From: an uncultured Dialister sp.
Lineage (GTDB): Bacteria > Bacillota > Negativicutes > Veillonellales > Dialisteraceae
Assembly (NCBI GenBank): GCA_900547785.1
Contig: URIB01000023.1
Coordinates: 1 to 14,706, forward strand
Reading direction: 5' to 3'
Length of the DNA: 14,706 nucleotides
A model generated the notes under the pieces. That model was given only the letters and a program-made list of their open reading frames with translations, did no database searches and was not told the origin of the DNA. Numbering within the stretch: position 1 is the stretch's first letter; the number at the start of each line of letters is the position of its first letter. Below are positions 14,080 through 14,706 of the stretch, one piece after another. Made by a program: the position numbers and the translations under genes.

Positions 14080-14377
14080 CAAGCTGTCCCCGGACACGGG
14101 GAAAGTGTCAGCGGAGCTGACGAAAGGGGCAAGCGTGAGCAGAAACGAAAAAAAGCAGTTTTTACGGAATGACATTAAATATCTGCCTGTCATTCTTGAA
14201 CGGTCGTAAAGAGCGGTCGGGAATACAATAATAAAAAAGTATGGGGAGAGTGAAGAATCCTGGCAGAGGGTGGAAGATTCCAATGTTCTAACCTGTGTAC
14301 GCCAACTCGCCCCTATCGCCTCGCAAAGCTCGGCACTTCCCTCCGCATTCGGGGGAAGCTGACATTAAGGAAGAAAG
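14080..14377 (+). repeat. Dispersed intergenic repeat, copy B
   Basis: This is the same three-block element as 6597-6850 and in the same orientation. Block 1 contains the hairpin GTCAGC (14107-14112) with GCTGAC (14116-14121). Block 2 (14183-14266) is longer than in copy A, because about 42 bp of unrelated loop lies between CATTCTTGAACGG and AGTGAAGAATCC. Block 3 is 14292-14377. The gene-free region 13960-14706 consists almost wholly of this family. Confidence 0.87.
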
Positions 14378-14420
14378 GAATTATAGTTTTTATGATTTAA
14401 ATACGCTTTTTGCGATTATC

Positions 14421-14509
14421 CTCTGCCGGATTCTTCACTATTTGTCATAAGCATTCTGATGTTTTGTTTCTTCATGTATGCTTGGCACCGCTCAAGAATG
14501 ACGGCAGAG
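14421..14509. repeat. 89 bp MITE-like palindromic element
   Basis: Perfect terminal inverted repeats CTCTGCCG (14421-14428) and CGGCAGAG (14502-14509) extend inward imperfectly (GATTCTTCA against TCATTCTTGA). Its ends match, in inverse orientation, the ends of block 2 in copies A and B (CTGCC-GTCATTCTTGA and TGAAGAATC-GGCAG). It appears to be a free-standing inverted copy of that block. No target duplication is evident. Confidence 0.65.
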
Positions 14510-14572
14510 TTGTTTTTGTTTTGCTATGACGTTCTGATGCTAAATGAGTGCATAAGAGAAAGAATAGAGAGC

Positions 14573-14706
14573 GCAAGCTGTCCCCGCTTGTCGGGGACAG
14601 TGTCAGCGGAGCTGACGAAAGGGGCAGGTGTGAGCAGAAACGGAAAAAGCGGTTTTTACGGAATGACATTAAATATCTGCCTGTCATTCTTGAACGGTCG
14701 TAAAGA
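14573..14706 (+). repeat. Dispersed intergenic repeat, copy C (cut by the window edge)
   Basis: It is nearly identical to the first 134 bp of copy B and runs off the window at the same GGTCGTAAAGA point within block 2. It carries two adjacent strong hairpins: CTGTCCCCG (14578-14586) with CGGGGACAG (14592-14600), and GTCAGC (14602-14607) with GCTGAC (14611-14616). Confidence 0.87.

Noticed and set aside
12715..14283. A 522-residue minus-strand open frame across the adhesin 3' end, and other long minus-strand frames such as 7366-8574 and 12099-12899
   Set aside because: These are shadow frames created by the repetitive codons of the adhesin. They lack ribosome binding sites and resemble no protein family, while the plus strand clearly encodes recognisable domains.
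14472..14687. Minus-strand frames in the dispersed repeats sharing an MTGRYLMSFRKN-like start (also near 14190 and in 6552-6740)
   Set aside because: The similarity comes from the DNA repeat itself. The frame is kept in copies B and C but breaks in copy A, there is no ribosome binding site, and the composition is not protein-like.

Overview
The window most likely comes from a diderm firmicute of the class Negativicutes, with a Dialister/Veillonella-like organism as the best guess (inference, not proven). The main reason is the giant surface protein at 7276-13914. It joins a trimeric-autotransporter body, which needs an outer membrane, to a C-terminal SLH domain of the OmpM type (GDRMMTRYEFAE), a hallmark of this class. 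The other genes have strong Firmicute-style ribosome binding sites and intrinsic terminators.

Layout. A flavin-reductase-like gene (155-667, minus) and an MFS transporter gene (854-2053, plus) diverge from a short promoter region. Next are a dGTPase-like HD hydrolase gene (2145-3137), an unrecognised membrane-anchored protein gene (3290-3760) and an unrecognised small helical protein gene (4029-4343). These three look like separate transcription units. A compact xpt-pbuX-type operon (4560-6470) then encodes xanthine phosphoribosyltransferase and an NCS2 purine permease: the permease imports the base and the transferase traps it as XMP. No purine riboswitch is visible, but a terminator-like hairpin lies just upstream of the xpt promoter.

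The right half is an adhesin island. A 2212-residue trimeric autotransporter gene is flanked on both sides by gene-free DNA carrying direct copies of a roughly 250-300 bp dispersed repeat (6597-6850, 14080-14377, and 14573 to the window edge), plus an 89 bp palindromic element (14421-14509). The protein has an extended signal peptide, three head modules each closed by a neck motif, a long stalk with a 333 bp internal duplication, six 42 bp coiled-coil repeats with Ile at a and Asn at d, a YadA-type beta-barrel anchor, and a periplasmic coiled coil plus SLH domain.

The most interesting regulatory signal is the adhesin leader. A T8-G8 homopolymer tract (7224-7239) can pair with CCCCTCCC (7250-7257), and part of that same segment can instead pair with the Shine-Dalgarno GGGAGG (7265-7270). 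This has the architecture of a two-state RNA switch whose balance would change with G-tract length, which would be a phase-variable translational or attenuation control of the adhesin. This is inference from the sequence and is untested.
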